Assembly: GCF_024519455.1 (NCBI RefSeq)
Contig: NZ_JALJRY010000019.1
Location: forward strand, 146,491-210,490
Reading direction: 5' to 3'
Length of the DNA: 64,000 bases
Origin: Streptomyces sp. STR69
GTDB taxonomy: Bacteria; Actinomycetota; Actinomycetes; Streptomycetales; Streptomycetaceae
The notes under the pieces were generated by a model, which made no database searches, had not been told where the DNA came from, and saw only the letters and a list, made by a program, of their open reading frames with translations. A program made the translations under genes and the position numbers. Below, piece after piece: positions 16,501 to 24,167 of the stretch (its first letter is position 1; every line of letters begins with the position of its first letter).

Positions 16501-16808
16501 ACACCCCCAACAGCACAAGCAGTGAACGGCAGTTGCGACTGCTGCCCTGGAACACCCCTGACGGCAAGCCCTGTTACCTCAGCACCGATCACGACGGCAG
16601 CCGCCTCTCCCTCCTCGCCGACGACATCGAGGCGGCCCAACTCGACTCCGGGAAACAGGTGTTGACCGGAGCCAAGGCAGTCCTCGCAGACCCCAAGGCC
16701 GGCGAACGCGCCGTGCGTTTCGCGCTCACCAGGGCGTCCGAGTCACTGGAGGACGTGATCCGCATCGCCGTCAGCCGAGGCGAGCGCATCCCGGATGCGG
16801 GCCGCTGA
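16497..16808 (+). CDS. Hypothetical protein of the XRE/DUF397 locus
   Basis: A 103-residue acidic protein (NTPNSTSSERQLRLLPWNTP, DGKPCYLSTDHDGSRLSLLA). It is similar in style to short proteins that accompany DUF397/XRE loci in Streptomyces and may be mainly helical in its second half (VRFALTRASESLEDVIRIAV). It is translationally coupled to the upstream basic peptide gene. No function is known to me. Confidence 0.65.
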   Translation: MNTPNSTSSERQLRLLPWNTPDGKPCYLSTDHDGSRLSLLADDIEAAQLDSGKQVLTGAKAVLADPKAGERAVRFALTRASESLEDVIRIAVSRGERIPDAGR

Positions 16809-16872
16809 CCCCGCTGCAGACCTGCACAGCTCCCTGTCTTACGCTCCTCCTCTGCTGACCGGGGGAGGGTCC

Positions 16873-17595
16873 ATGCACGGGGACGGGGACGGGTACGGGC
16901 GCGGCATCGAGCGGGAGTACCGCAGGTGGAGGAAGGCGTCCCGGGCGCGGATGCTCATCATGTGGATCATCATGGGGAACTGTCTGCTTCAGCTGACGCG
17001 GCCGGACCACATTCCGGTCCGGTACAAGCTGCTCTGGCTCGTGGTGATCGTGTCGCTCCTCGTCTGGGGTTTCCTCGCCGCGCGGCGAGGTCTCACCTCC
17101 GTGGGCGCCGACGGCGTCACCGTCCGCGGTGCCTTCCGCGAGCGCAGGCGGGCCTGGCACGACATCTACGATCTGCGCGTCGAGGAACGTCCGAAGCAGG
17201 CCCGCACGGACTTCCGGAAGTGGACCTGGCTCTACGACTACGACGGCCGCAGGTTGCGCCTCCCCAACGTCGACGACTGGCAACTCCCGGATCTCCAGGC
17301 CGAGATCGACGATCTGCGGACCGTCGCCGCCGCGCACCGCGGCATGACCTGGGAACCGCGGCCCGAGGTCGAGGCACGGATCCGGCTGCGCGCGGGGCAC
17401 CGTAAGGCACAGGAGCGGGCGATCACTTGGGCTCTGCTCGCCTTCTTCGCCGGCGGTATCTATCTCGTGTGGGAGGTGAACACCGACGGCGAACCTCACC
17501 CCTTCCTCCTGCTCCTCTGCGCTCCCCTCGCCGTCTACGCCCTCCTCCTCCCGTTCTTCCGCCGGCTCGCGTCCCGAGCCCCAGCCCACACATAG
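16873..17595 (+). CDS. PH-domain-like membrane protein
   Basis: A 240-residue protein with two N-terminal membrane helices (about 26-42 and 48-64) and a bacterial PH-like beta domain (about 68-130: GLTSVGADGVTVRGAFRERR, AWHDIYDLRVEE). A second helix pair lies near the C-terminus (about 187-228). The ATG at 16873 follows GGGGGAGGG, and this start is preferred to the upstream in-frame ATG at 16795. Similar Streptomyces proteins have no assigned role. Confidence 0.75.
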   Translation: MHGDGDGYGRGIEREYRRWRKASRARMLIMWIIMGNCLLQLTRPDHIPVRYKLLWLVVIVSLLVWGFLAARRGLTSVGADGVTVRGAFRERRRAWHDIYDLRVEERPKQARTDFRKWTWLYDYDGRRLRLPNVDDWQLPDLQAEIDDLRTVAAAHRGMTWEPRPEVEARIRLRAGHRKAQERAITWALLAFFAGGIYLVWEVNTDGEPHPFLLLLCAPLAVYALLLPFFRRLASRAPAHT

Positions 17596-17639
17596 CCCCC
17601 TGCCAGCCCCGCCACAGTCACCCGTCACACCGTGTCCGA

Positions 17640-18371
17640 ATGGCGCTGGCGCGGAAGATCCTGCTGGCCGACGACGACGCGGACGTACGCGAAGGGCTCG
17701 GCCGGGTGCTCAGATTCGAGGGGTACGAAACCGTCCTCGTGGGAGACGGGCGTACCGCCATCGATCTCCTCGGCGTACCGGACGACGCCACCGCGCCCGA
17801 CCTCGTGCTGATGGACGTCACCATGCCGGAGCTGGACGGGCTCGCCGCCACGCGACGCATCCGCGCCTCCGGGTCCACCGTGCCGATCCTGATGCTCACC
17901 GGGCGGACCGCCGTCGGCGACCGTATCGTCGCCCTCGACAACGGCGCCGACGACTACCTCAGCAAGCCGTTCGCGGTGGACGAACTCCTCGCGCGGGTAC
18001 GGGCGTTGCTGCGGCGCAGCGGACGGCGGGAGGCCGAGGATCCGCCTTCGCCTCCCGAGCTCGGGCTGCTCGCCCTCGACGATCTCGTCATGGACCCGCG
18101 CACCCGTACCGTCACCCGCGGCGGCCGGCCGCTCGAACTCACCCGGACCGAATTCCTGCTGCTGGAGTACCTGCTCCACCATCCGGGCACCGTGCTCACC
18201 CGGTCCCGGCTCCACCGGCACGTCTGGGGCTTCGACTTCGAGCCCGCGTCCAACACCCTCGACGTCTACGTCATGTATCTGCGCCGGAAACTGGAGAGCC
18301 GCGGCGAACCGCGGCTCATCCACACCGTGCGGGGGCTCGGGTACACCCTCCGGGCAACACCCGCCGGTTGA
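17640..18371 (+). CDS. Orphan OmpR/PhoB-type response regulator
   Basis: A 243-residue regulator with receiver residues Asp11-Asp13, phosphoacceptor Asp59 (LVLMDVTMPELDG) and Lys110 (YLSKPF), followed by a winged helix (ELTRTEFLLLEYLLHHPGTV). It is closely similar to the MprA-like regulator at 12564-13301, so it may be a paralogue. No histidine kinase is adjacent; the next gene is convergent and only 3 bp away. The ATG at 17640 lacks a ribosome-binding site. Confidence 0.85.
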   Translation: MALARKILLADDDADVREGLGRVLRFEGYETVLVGDGRTAIDLLGVPDDATAPDLVLMDVTMPELDGLAATRRIRASGSTVPILMLTGRTAVGDRIVALDNGADDYLSKPFAVDELLARVRALLRRSGRREAEDPPSPPELGLLALDDLVMDPRTRTVTRGGRPLELTRTEFLLLEYLLHHPGTVLTRSRLHRHVWGFDFEPASNTLDVYVMYLRRKLESRGEPRLIHTVRGLGYTLRATPAG

Positions 18372-18374
18372 CGG

Positions 18375-20243
18375 CTACTTGAGCGGCAGCCTCAGGATCA
18401 TCGTCTCGTCCAGGGCAGAGGCCGGGGCCTGCGGCGGGAGCGGACGCAGGATCATCGTGTCCTCCGCACGGTGCCGTCCCGATCCCGATCCCGTGATCGC
18501 CATTTCGGGGAGCGGACCCGCAAGGCGTGCGTACGCGCCGCCCCTTGCCACCAGTTCCGCGTGCGTGCCCGTCTCCACCAGGCGTCCGCCCTCCAGGACC
18601 AGGATGCGGTCGGCGTCGGGGGCGAGGCTCAGGTCGTGGGTGATCATGATGGTCGTACGGCCGGACATCAGGCGGCGCAGGGGCTGGATCACCTGGCGGG
18701 CGGCCACCGAGTCGAGGCCGGCCGTCGGTTCGTCCAGGACCAGGACCGGTGCCTGGCGCAGCATCGCCCTCGCGATCGCGATCCGCTGCAGCTGGCCGCC
18801 GGAGAGTGCGGCCGTGCCGGGGGCGATCTCCGTGTCGTAGGCCTCCGGGAGTGCGGTGATGAAGTCGTGCGCCGCCGCCGCGCGTGCCGCTCGCTCGATC
18901 TCCTCGTCCGTCGCGCCCGGGCGACCGCACTCGATGTTCTCGCGGATCGTGCCGTTGAGGATCAGGGTCTGCTGGGGCAGCAACGCCACGTTCTCGCGCA
19001 GGAATTCGAGCGGTACGTCACGGAGGGGGACGCCGTCCAGGCAGATCACGCCCTCGGAGGGGTCGTAGAAGCGGGTCAGGAGTTTGGAGAGCGTCGACTT
19101 GCCCGCTCCGCTCTCGCCGGTGACGATGACCAGCTCGCCGGGGTCCGCCCGGAACGTGACGTTCTCGACTGTGTCGCGGGCCGCGCCGGGGTAGCGGAAG
19201 GTCACGCCGTGGAAGCTGACCCAGCCGTGGACGGGCCAGGCGGGGACGGGTTCGCGGGGGTCGCCCACGGACGGGGTGGCGTCCAGGATCTCGTTGATGC
19301 GGGCGGCGCCGGCCGTGGCCGCGGTGAGGGTGAGGCCGAGCTGGCCGAGGTTGCGGACCGGGGGGTAGAGGTAGCCGATGAAGGCGGCGAAGGCGAGGAG
19401 TGCGCCGAGGGTCATGCGGTCGGCCGAGATCTCCCAGACGCCGAGGCCGATGACCGCCAGTACGCAGAGCGTCTCTACGACCTCCACGAACTGCTCGTAC
19501 ATCTCGCTCAGGCGGGCGCCTCGTACCGATGCCTTCATCCAGGCGCGGGCCTCGGTGTCGAGGCGCTTCTCCTCGTCCCGGCGGCGGTTGTACGCCTGGG
19601 TCAGCACGACGTTGCCGAGGGACTCCGCCACCACCGACGTGATCGCGCCGTCCGCGACCCGCTCGTCCTGCGAGGCCTGCTTGATGCGGCCGGAGAAACG
19701 GCGGGCGGCCAGCAGGAAGAGGGGGGCCAGGACGAACGTGGCCAGGGCCAGGTCCCAGCGGAGGTACAGGGCCGCGCAGGCGTAGAAGACCGCCGAGAAG
19801 GCTGCCGAGATCGTGCCGACCACGCCGGACACGACCATCTGCTCGATGGCCTCGACGTCTCCGGTGAGGCGTTCGACCAGGTCGCCCTGGCGGTGCTTCT
19901 GGAAGAAGTGGGGTGGGAGGTCCTGGACATGGCGGAAGACGTTCGCGCGCAGGCGCAGGACGAAGCGTTCGGCGGTCCAGGTGGCGAGGGAGTTGCCGAA
20001 GTAGCCGACGAGCGCGCCGAGTACGGCGACGCCGAGCCAGGCGGCGGCCGGGCCCCAGAACGCGGACAGCGAACCGGCCTTGAGGGCGTTGTCGGTGAGC
20101 TCCGCGAAGAGCAGGATCGCGGCGGTCTCGGCGAGCGCCGACACGATGACGCACGTGATGATCACCGCGAGCCACTTGCGGTCACCGCGGGTCAGCGGCC
20201 AGAAACGGCGGAAGGCCTCACGGGCTTCCCTCATGGTCAACAA
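18375..20243 (-). CDS. ABC exporter (fused transmembrane and ATPase half-transporter)
   Basis: A 622-residue type I exporter. The six-helix transmembrane domain (about 1-315) includes LPPHFFQKHRQGDLVERLTG. The nucleotide-binding domain (about 340-570) has Walker A GESGAGKST, signature LSGGQLQR, Walker B VLVLDEP and the H-loop MITHD. It should homodimerise and export a peptide, lipid or drug. RBS AAGGGAG precedes the ATG. Upstream on the same strand lie four tandem mini-genes, separated by a strong hairpin (20281-20330). The C-terminal tail holds two copies of an acidic-TMILR motif (EDTMILR, DETMILR). Confidence 0.88.
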   Translation of the reverse strand: MLTMREAREAFRRFWPLTRGDRKWLAVIITCVIVSALAETAAILLFAELTDNALKAGSLSAFWGPAAAWLGVAVLGALVGYFGNSLATWTAERFVLRLRANVFRHVQDLPPHFFQKHRQGDLVERLTGDVEAIEQMVVSGVVGTISAAFSAVFYACAALYLRWDLALATFVLAPLFLLAARRFSGRIKQASQDERVADGAITSVVAESLGNVVLTQAYNRRRDEEKRLDTEARAWMKASVRGARLSEMYEQFVEVVETLCVLAVIGLGVWEISADRMTLGALLAFAAFIGYLYPPVRNLGQLGLTLTAATAGAARINEILDATPSVGDPREPVPAWPVHGWVSFHGVTFRYPGAARDTVENVTFRADPGELVIVTGESGAGKSTLSKLLTRFYDPSEGVICLDGVPLRDVPLEFLRENVALLPQQTLILNGTIRENIECGRPGATDEEIERAARAAAAHDFITALPEAYDTEIAPGTAALSGGQLQRIAIARAMLRQAPVLVLDEPTAGLDSVAARQVIQPLRRLMSGRTTIMITHDLSLAPDADRILVLEGGRLVETGTHAELVARGGAYARLAGPLPEMAITGSGSGRHRAEDTMILRPLPPQAPASALDETMILRLPLK

Positions 20244-20280
20244 CTCCCTTCGGACTACGGAACGCGGCCTGGACGTGGCC

Positions 20281-20330
20281 GAGGCGGGGCCACCGGAGCG
20301 AGCGAACTCGCTAACCGGCGGCCCCGCCTC
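20281..20330. terminator. Hairpin between the ABC exporter and the mini-gene array
   Basis: GAGGCGGGGCC at 20281-20291 pairs perfectly with GGCCCCGCCTC at 20320-20330, with further CCGG pairing and a short inner CGAG/CTCG stem. It lies after the last mini-gene and before the exporter ATG, so it should terminate or attenuate readthrough from the mini-genes into the exporter. Confidence 0.75.
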
Positions 20331-20343
20331 ACTGGGTGACGGC

Positions 20344-20457
20344 TCAGCCCTTGTGCCCGACGGGGCGCTTCGGCGCGGGCTTCTTGGGCGCGGGCTTCTT
20401 GGGGGCCGGGGCCGGCTTGCGGTGCTTCTTGACGGGGACGATCTTGTGGAAGCTCAT
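20344..20457 (-). CDS. Lys/Pro/Ala-rich mini-protein 1
   Basis: A 37-residue frame, ATG at 20457, TGA at 20344. The head reads MSFHKIVPVKKHRK, the body is built from KPAPAPKKPAPKK units, and it ends RPVGHKG. It has almost no acidic residues and a very high predicted pI. GGAGAGG precedes the start at a normal distance. It is almost identical to mini-protein 2 and related to copies 3 and 4 upstream. No domain is recognised; the tail resembles histone H1-like or other DNA/polyanion-binding basic tails. Confidence 0.75.
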   Translation of the reverse strand: MSFHKIVPVKKHRKPAPAPKKPAPKKPAPKRPVGHKG

Positions 20458-20538
20458 GGTGGGTTCCCTCTCCGGGAGTTCGGCGCTGCGGCCGGGTGGG
20501 GGGTGGTGCGGGTCTTCTTCTGCGGCTCGTGGGACTGC

Positions 20539-20649
20539 TTACTTGTGCCCGACCGGACGCTTCGGCGCCGGCTTCTTCGGCGCGGGCTTCTTCGGGGCCG
20601 GGGCCGGCTTGCGGTGCTTCTTGACCGGGACGATCTTGTGGAAGCTCAT
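20539..20649 (-). CDS. Lys/Pro/Ala-rich mini-protein 2
   Basis: A 36-residue frame, ATG at 20649, TAA at 20539. The protein is the same as mini-protein 1 except that the final Gly is missing. The two DNA copies differ at scattered third codon positions (for example GTCCCC/GTCCCG), which argues that the protein sequence is under selection. GAGAGGGA lies upstream of the start. The gap to copy 1 is 81 bp. Confidence 0.75.
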   Translation of the reverse strand: MSFHKIVPVKKHRKPAPAPKKPAPKKPAPKRPVGHK

Positions 20650-20757
20650 GACGGGTTCCCTCTCTGGTACGGCTCTCGCGGTGTCTGCTGCGGTTCTGCA
20701 ACAGTTCCTCTACCGATCTGCTGCAACTGCCTTTGAATTACGCCTGTAAATTCTTTG

Positions 20758-20874
20758 TCAGCCCTTGTGGGCGACCGGGCGACGCTTCGGAGCGGGCTTC
20801 TTCGGGGCCGCCTTCTTGGCTCCCGGAGCGGGCTTGCAGGACTTCTTGATGGGGTGGATCTTGTTGAGGCTCAT
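20758..20874 (-). CDS. Lys/Pro/Ala-rich mini-protein 3 (diverged, with one cysteine)
   Basis: A 38-residue frame, ATG at 20874, TGA at 20758. The head is MSLNKIHPIKKSCK, differing from the other copies at five positions and carrying the only cysteine (Cys13) in the family. The body PAPGAKKAAPKKPAPKRR and the tail PVAHKG keep the pattern. GGAGGGA lies before the start. It is separated from copy 2 by 108 bp that include an AT-rich patch near 20730-20757. Confidence 0.72.
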   Translation of the reverse strand: MSLNKIHPIKKSCKPAPGAKKAAPKKPAPKRRPVAHKG

Positions 20875-20912
20875 GATTAATTCCCTCCCTGTTACGACGT
20901 CTTATGGACTGT

Positions 20913-21029
20913 TTACTTGTGGCCGACCGGGCGGCGCTTCGGGGCCGGAGCAGGCTTCTTCGGGGCCTTCTTGGGGGCCGGGGCGGGCTTGTGGTGCTTC
21001 TTGACGGGGACGATCTTGTGGAAGCTCAT
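20913..21029 (-). CDS. Lys/Pro/Ala-rich mini-protein 4 (first in the array)
   Basis: A 38-residue frame, ATG at 21029, TAA at 20913, preceded by AAGGAGAG. The head MSFHKIVPVKKHHK matches copies 1 and 2 except for the final His, and the body PAPAPKKAPKKPAPAPKRR ends in PVGHK. It is first in the array on the minus strand, and the AT-rich stretch 21030-21200 upstream is the probable promoter region for all four copies. Confidence 0.75.
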   Translation of the reverse strand: MSFHKIVPVKKHHKPAPAPKKAPKKPAPAPKRRPVGHK

Positions 21030-21213
21030 CGTGCTCTCCTTTTACTTCTGTCGTTTGCGCCGTTCGCTTTCGACATGGAAAACACTACTGGACTTCCGGC
21101 GCAGGAAAAGCGATTTTCGCTTAGACCTTCCTGAGCGATTGCTGTGGATGACTCTTATGGAATTCGCGGAACCGAAACCGCCCTTACACAGAATTTAGAA
21201 CGGGAAAACGGAA
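21030..21213 (-). promoter_or_regulatory. AT-rich leader/promoter region of the mini-gene array
   Basis: This stretch is clearly lower in GC than its surroundings and has no credible gene. On the minus strand it contains a small stem AAGCG-AAAAT-CGCTT (around 21109-21126 on the plus strand) and TAGTGT, a weak TANNNT match. It should carry the promoter for the mini-genes. No single start point can be fixed by eye. Confidence 0.45.
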
Positions 21214-21246
21214 GGGGCCCGGCGCCGACCTGCGGCACCGGGCCCC
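21214..21246 (-). terminator. Terminator of the 5'-nucleotidase gene
   Basis: GGGGCCCGG (21214-21222) pairs with CCGGGCCCC (21238-21246). Reading on the minus strand the hairpin follows the nucleotidase stop by about 15 bp and is followed by CTTCCGTTTT, a partial T-tract. Confidence 0.8.
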
Positions 21247-21260
21247 CGAGGGGTCGGCTG

Positions 21261-23069
21261 TTACTGCACGACCGTGATCCGGTTCGCCGCCGGAGGCGTG
21301 AGCGGGCTCGCCGCCGACGAGTGGGCCGTCAGGTACTGCGCCAGCGCGCTCAGGTCGTCCGTGCCGACCAGGTCACCGGTGCCCTGCCCCAGCGTCGGGA
21401 AGCCGTCGCCGCCGCCCGCGAGGAAGCTGTTCGTCGCGACGCGGTAGGTGGCCGCCGGGTCGATCGCGGCGCCGTTCAGGCGGATGGAGTCGGTGACCAC
21501 GCGGTCCGCGCCGGTCTTCGTCAGGTCCAGCGTGTACGTCAGTCCGGACGAGGGCTGGAGCACCTTCGGCGCCGCCGCGTTCGTGCCGCTCACCTGTTCC
21601 TTCAGCACCTGGACCAGCTGCGCGCCGGTGAAGTTCTGGAGGTTCACGGTGTTCGCGAACGGCTGCACCGTGAAGCCCTCGGCGTACGTCACCACGCCGT
21701 CGCCCTCCGCGCCCTTGGCCGCGTAGGTCAGGCCCGCCCGCACCCCGCCCGGGTTCATCAGCGCGAGGTCGGTCTCCGGGTCCAGCTCCTTGCCGTAGGC
21801 GAACTGGGCGTCGGCGATGAGGTCGCCCATCGGGGACTCGGTGCCTGTGCTGTTGACGTCGGCGGAGATGTAGCCGATCGCGCGGTTGCCGATGGGGGCC
21901 GCGAGGGTGTTCCACTTGCTGATCAGGGCGGTCATGTCGGCGGCCTTGGGCACGGTCCGGGTGACCACGTGGTTCGCGGACTTGACCGCCGTACGGGCGA
22001 TGTCGCCGGTCCAGCGGTCGTACGTCAGCGTGGTGTCCGTGTAGAGGCGGCCGAAGGAGGCGGCCGAAGTGACCATGCGGGGCTTGCCACTTGGGTCGTT
22101 GATCGTGCAGACGTACGCGTTGTGGGTGTGGCCGGTGACGAGGGCGTCGACGGCCGGGGTGACGTTCTTCGCGATGTCGACGATCGGGCCGGAGATGCCG
22201 GAGCCGGCGCCGCCCGCGTCGCAGTCGTAGTTGTAGGAGGCGGAGGCCGGGAAGCCGCCCTCGTGGATCAGCGCGACGATCGACTTGACGCCCTGCTTCT
22301 GCAGCTCCTTGGCGTACTTGTTGATCGTCTCGACCTCGTCCTTGAACTGCAGGCCCTTGACGCCGTCCGCGGAGACGATGCCCGGGGTGCCCTCCAGCGT
22401 GACGCCGATGAAGCCGACCTTGACGCCGTTCTTCTTCCACACCCAGTACGGCTTGAGGATCGGCTTCTTCGTCTTCTCGTCGAGGACGTTGGCCGCGAGG
22501 TAGGGGAAGTCGGCACCCTTGAACTTCTTGTCCGTGTAGCAGCCCTCGGTGGGGTGACAGCCGCCGTTCTGCAGGCGGGCCAGCTCCTTGGCGCCCTCGT
22601 CGAACTCGTGGTTGCCGACCGAAGTGACGTCCAGGTCAAGCTTGTTGAGGGCCTCGATGGTCGGCTCGTCGTGGAACAGACCCGAGATCAGCGGGGAGGC
22701 GCCGACCATGTCGCCGCCGGCCGCGGTGATCGAGTACGGGTTGCCCTTGCGGGCCTCGCGCAGATGCGTCGCGAGGTACTCGACACCGCCCGCGTCGATC
22801 GTCTTCGTCGTGCCGTCCGCCTGGAGTTCGGTGACCCGGCCGGAGGAACCGGACGGGGGCTCCAGGTTGCCGTGGAGGTCGTTGAAGGACAGGAGTTGGA
22901 CGTCCTGGTAGCGGCTGGGCTTGTGCCCGTAGTCGCCGCTGGGGTTTCCGTGCGCGCCGGCGGGCAGCGCGGCGGCCAGCGCACCGGCCGTGGCCAGGCT
23001 CGCGGCGGCGGCGAGCAGGCCTGCGACACGGCGTCTGCGCGGGCGGTACGGCTGGGAAGTGGCTGGCAT
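21261..23069 (-). CDS. Secreted bifunctional metallophosphatase/5'-nucleotidase
   Basis: The 602-residue precursor has a signal peptide (RRRR start, then AGLLAAAASLATAGALAAAL, cleavage near AGAHG). The metallophosphatase domain shows QLLSFNDLHGNLE, the VGNHEFDEG motif and GHTHNAY, all dinuclear-metal ligands. The C-terminal 5'-nucleotidase domain includes the substrate loop NSFLAGGGDGFPTL. It would dephosphorylate extracellular nucleotides to supply phosphate and nucleosides. From memory, the S. coelicolor homologue is phosphate-regulated. I found no clear PHO box upstream. Confidence 0.92.
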   Translation of the reverse strand: MPATSQPYRPRRRRVAGLLAAAASLATAGALAAALPAGAHGNPSGDYGHKPSRYQDVQLLSFNDLHGNLEPPSGSSGRVTELQADGTTKTIDAGGVEYLATHLREARKGNPYSITAAGGDMVGASPLISGLFHDEPTIEALNKLDLDVTSVGNHEFDEGAKELARLQNGGCHPTEGCYTDKKFKGADFPYLAANVLDEKTKKPILKPYWVWKKNGVKVGFIGVTLEGTPGIVSADGVKGLQFKDEVETINKYAKELQKQGVKSIVALIHEGGFPASASYNYDCDAGGAGSGISGPIVDIAKNVTPAVDALVTGHTHNAYVCTINDPSGKPRMVTSAASFGRLYTDTTLTYDRWTGDIARTAVKSANHVVTRTVPKAADMTALISKWNTLAAPIGNRAIGYISADVNSTGTESPMGDLIADAQFAYGKELDPETDLALMNPGGVRAGLTYAAKGAEGDGVVTYAEGFTVQPFANTVNLQNFTGAQLVQVLKEQVSGTNAAAPKVLQPSSGLTYTLDLTKTGADRVVTDSIRLNGAAIDPAATYRVATNSFLAGGGDGFPTLGQGTGDLVGTDDLSALAQYLTAHSSAASPLTPPAANRITVVQ

Positions 23070-23213
23070 GAGCCCCCCTGTGAGTCGGCTGAGAAGTCAC
23101 CACGTTGCGGCGCAGCCTAGGGTCAACGCGCGTAGCGTGACAGGGGGTTCTTGGTTACATCCTGGTTTCTTCTTTGCCGCCACTTTGCTGGTACGTCCGC
23201 TTACCCTGAGGCC

Positions 23214-24143
23214 ATGACCAGCGACGACACCGCACGGCCCGCGCCCATCTCCCGTTCCATCGAGACCTATTCCGAGCTCTCCCCGGACCAGGCCGGGGCC
23301 GTCCTCGCGCTGATCGCCGAGGCCGCCGGGACCGACGGGCAGCCCGCGGTGTCCGAGCAGGGGCGGCTGCAGCTGCGCGGGGGTGCGCGGCCCGGGGTCT
23401 CGCATCTGCTGCTCACGCTGGGCGAAGAGCTCGTCGGCTACGGGCAGTTGGAGGACACCGACCCGGTGGAGGCACCGGCCGCCGAACTCCTCGTCCGCCC
23501 CTCGCAGCGGGGGCACGGGCACGGGCGGGCGCTCGGTTCGGCGCTGCTGGCCGCTTCGGGCAAGCGGCTGCGGGTGTGGGCGCACGGCGGGCATCCCGCC
23601 GCGCGCCATCTGGCCCAGGTGCTCGGGCTCGCGCTGTTCCGCGAACTGCGCCAGCTGCGGCGGTCGTTGGCGGATCTGGAGCTGCCCGAGCCGGTGCTTC
23701 CGGAGGGGGTTGCGGTACGGACCTTCGTGCCGGGCGCCGACGACGCGGCCTGGCTCGCCGTCAACGCCGCGGCCTTCGCCCACCACCCGGAGCAGGGTTC
23801 CCTCACCCAGCGGGACCTGGACGACCGCAAGGCCGAGGCGTGGTTCGACCCCGAGGGGTTCTTCCTGGCCGAACGCGACGGTGAGCTGATCGGCTTCCAC
23901 TGGACGAAGGTCCACGCGGAGGAGCAGCGGGGTGAGGTCTACGTCGTCGGGGTCCTGCCCGGTGCGCAGGGCGGCGGGCTGGGCAAGGCCCTGACGACGA
24001 TCGGGCTTCGGCACCTGGCTTCGCAGGGATTGCCGACCGCGATGCTGTACGTCGACGCGGACAACAAGGCGGCGGTGTCGGTGTACGAGCGGCTGGGGTT
24101 CACGACGTTCGAGACGGATCTGATGTACCGGTCGGAGTCGTGA
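23214..24143 (+). CDS. mshD: Mycothiol synthase
   Basis: A 309-residue protein of two GNAT acetyltransferase domains. The N-terminal half has the degenerate LLVRPSQRGHGHGRALGSAL motif and the C-terminal half VVGVLPGAQGGGLGKALTTI followed by LYVDADNKAAVSVYERLGF. This is the layout of MshD, which acetylates Cys-GlcN-Ins with acetyl-CoA in the last step of mycothiol synthesis. The ATG at 23214 follows TACCCT by six bases, so the transcript may be leaderless; the longer in-frame start at 23151 is less likely. Confidence 0.9.
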   Translation: MTSDDTARPAPISRSIETYSELSPDQAGAVLALIAEAAGTDGQPAVSEQGRLQLRGGARPGVSHLLLTLGEELVGYGQLEDTDPVEAPAAELLVRPSQRGHGHGRALGSALLAASGKRLRVWAHGGHPAARHLAQVLGLALFRELRQLRRSLADLELPEPVLPEGVAVRTFVPGADDAAWLAVNAAAFAHHPEQGSLTQRDLDDRKAEAWFDPEGFFLAERDGELIGFHWTKVHAEEQRGEVYVVGVLPGAQGGGLGKALTTIGLRHLASQGLPTAMLYVDADNKAAVSVYERLGFTTFETDLMYRSES

Positions 24144-24167
24144 ACGGCCGAGTCACGAGGGGCTCGG

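Noticed and set aside
20344..21029. Calling the mini-gene array a RiPP or bacteriocin biosynthetic cluster
   Set aside because: No modification enzyme, leader peptidase, C39 domain or immunity gene is within reach, and the peptides lack the Cys/Ser/Thr content needed for common modifications. The exporter alone is not enough.
24144..24167. A terminator between mshD and the convergent membrane gene
   Set aside because: The GGCCGAG/CTCGGTC pairing is short and imperfect, too weak to list.
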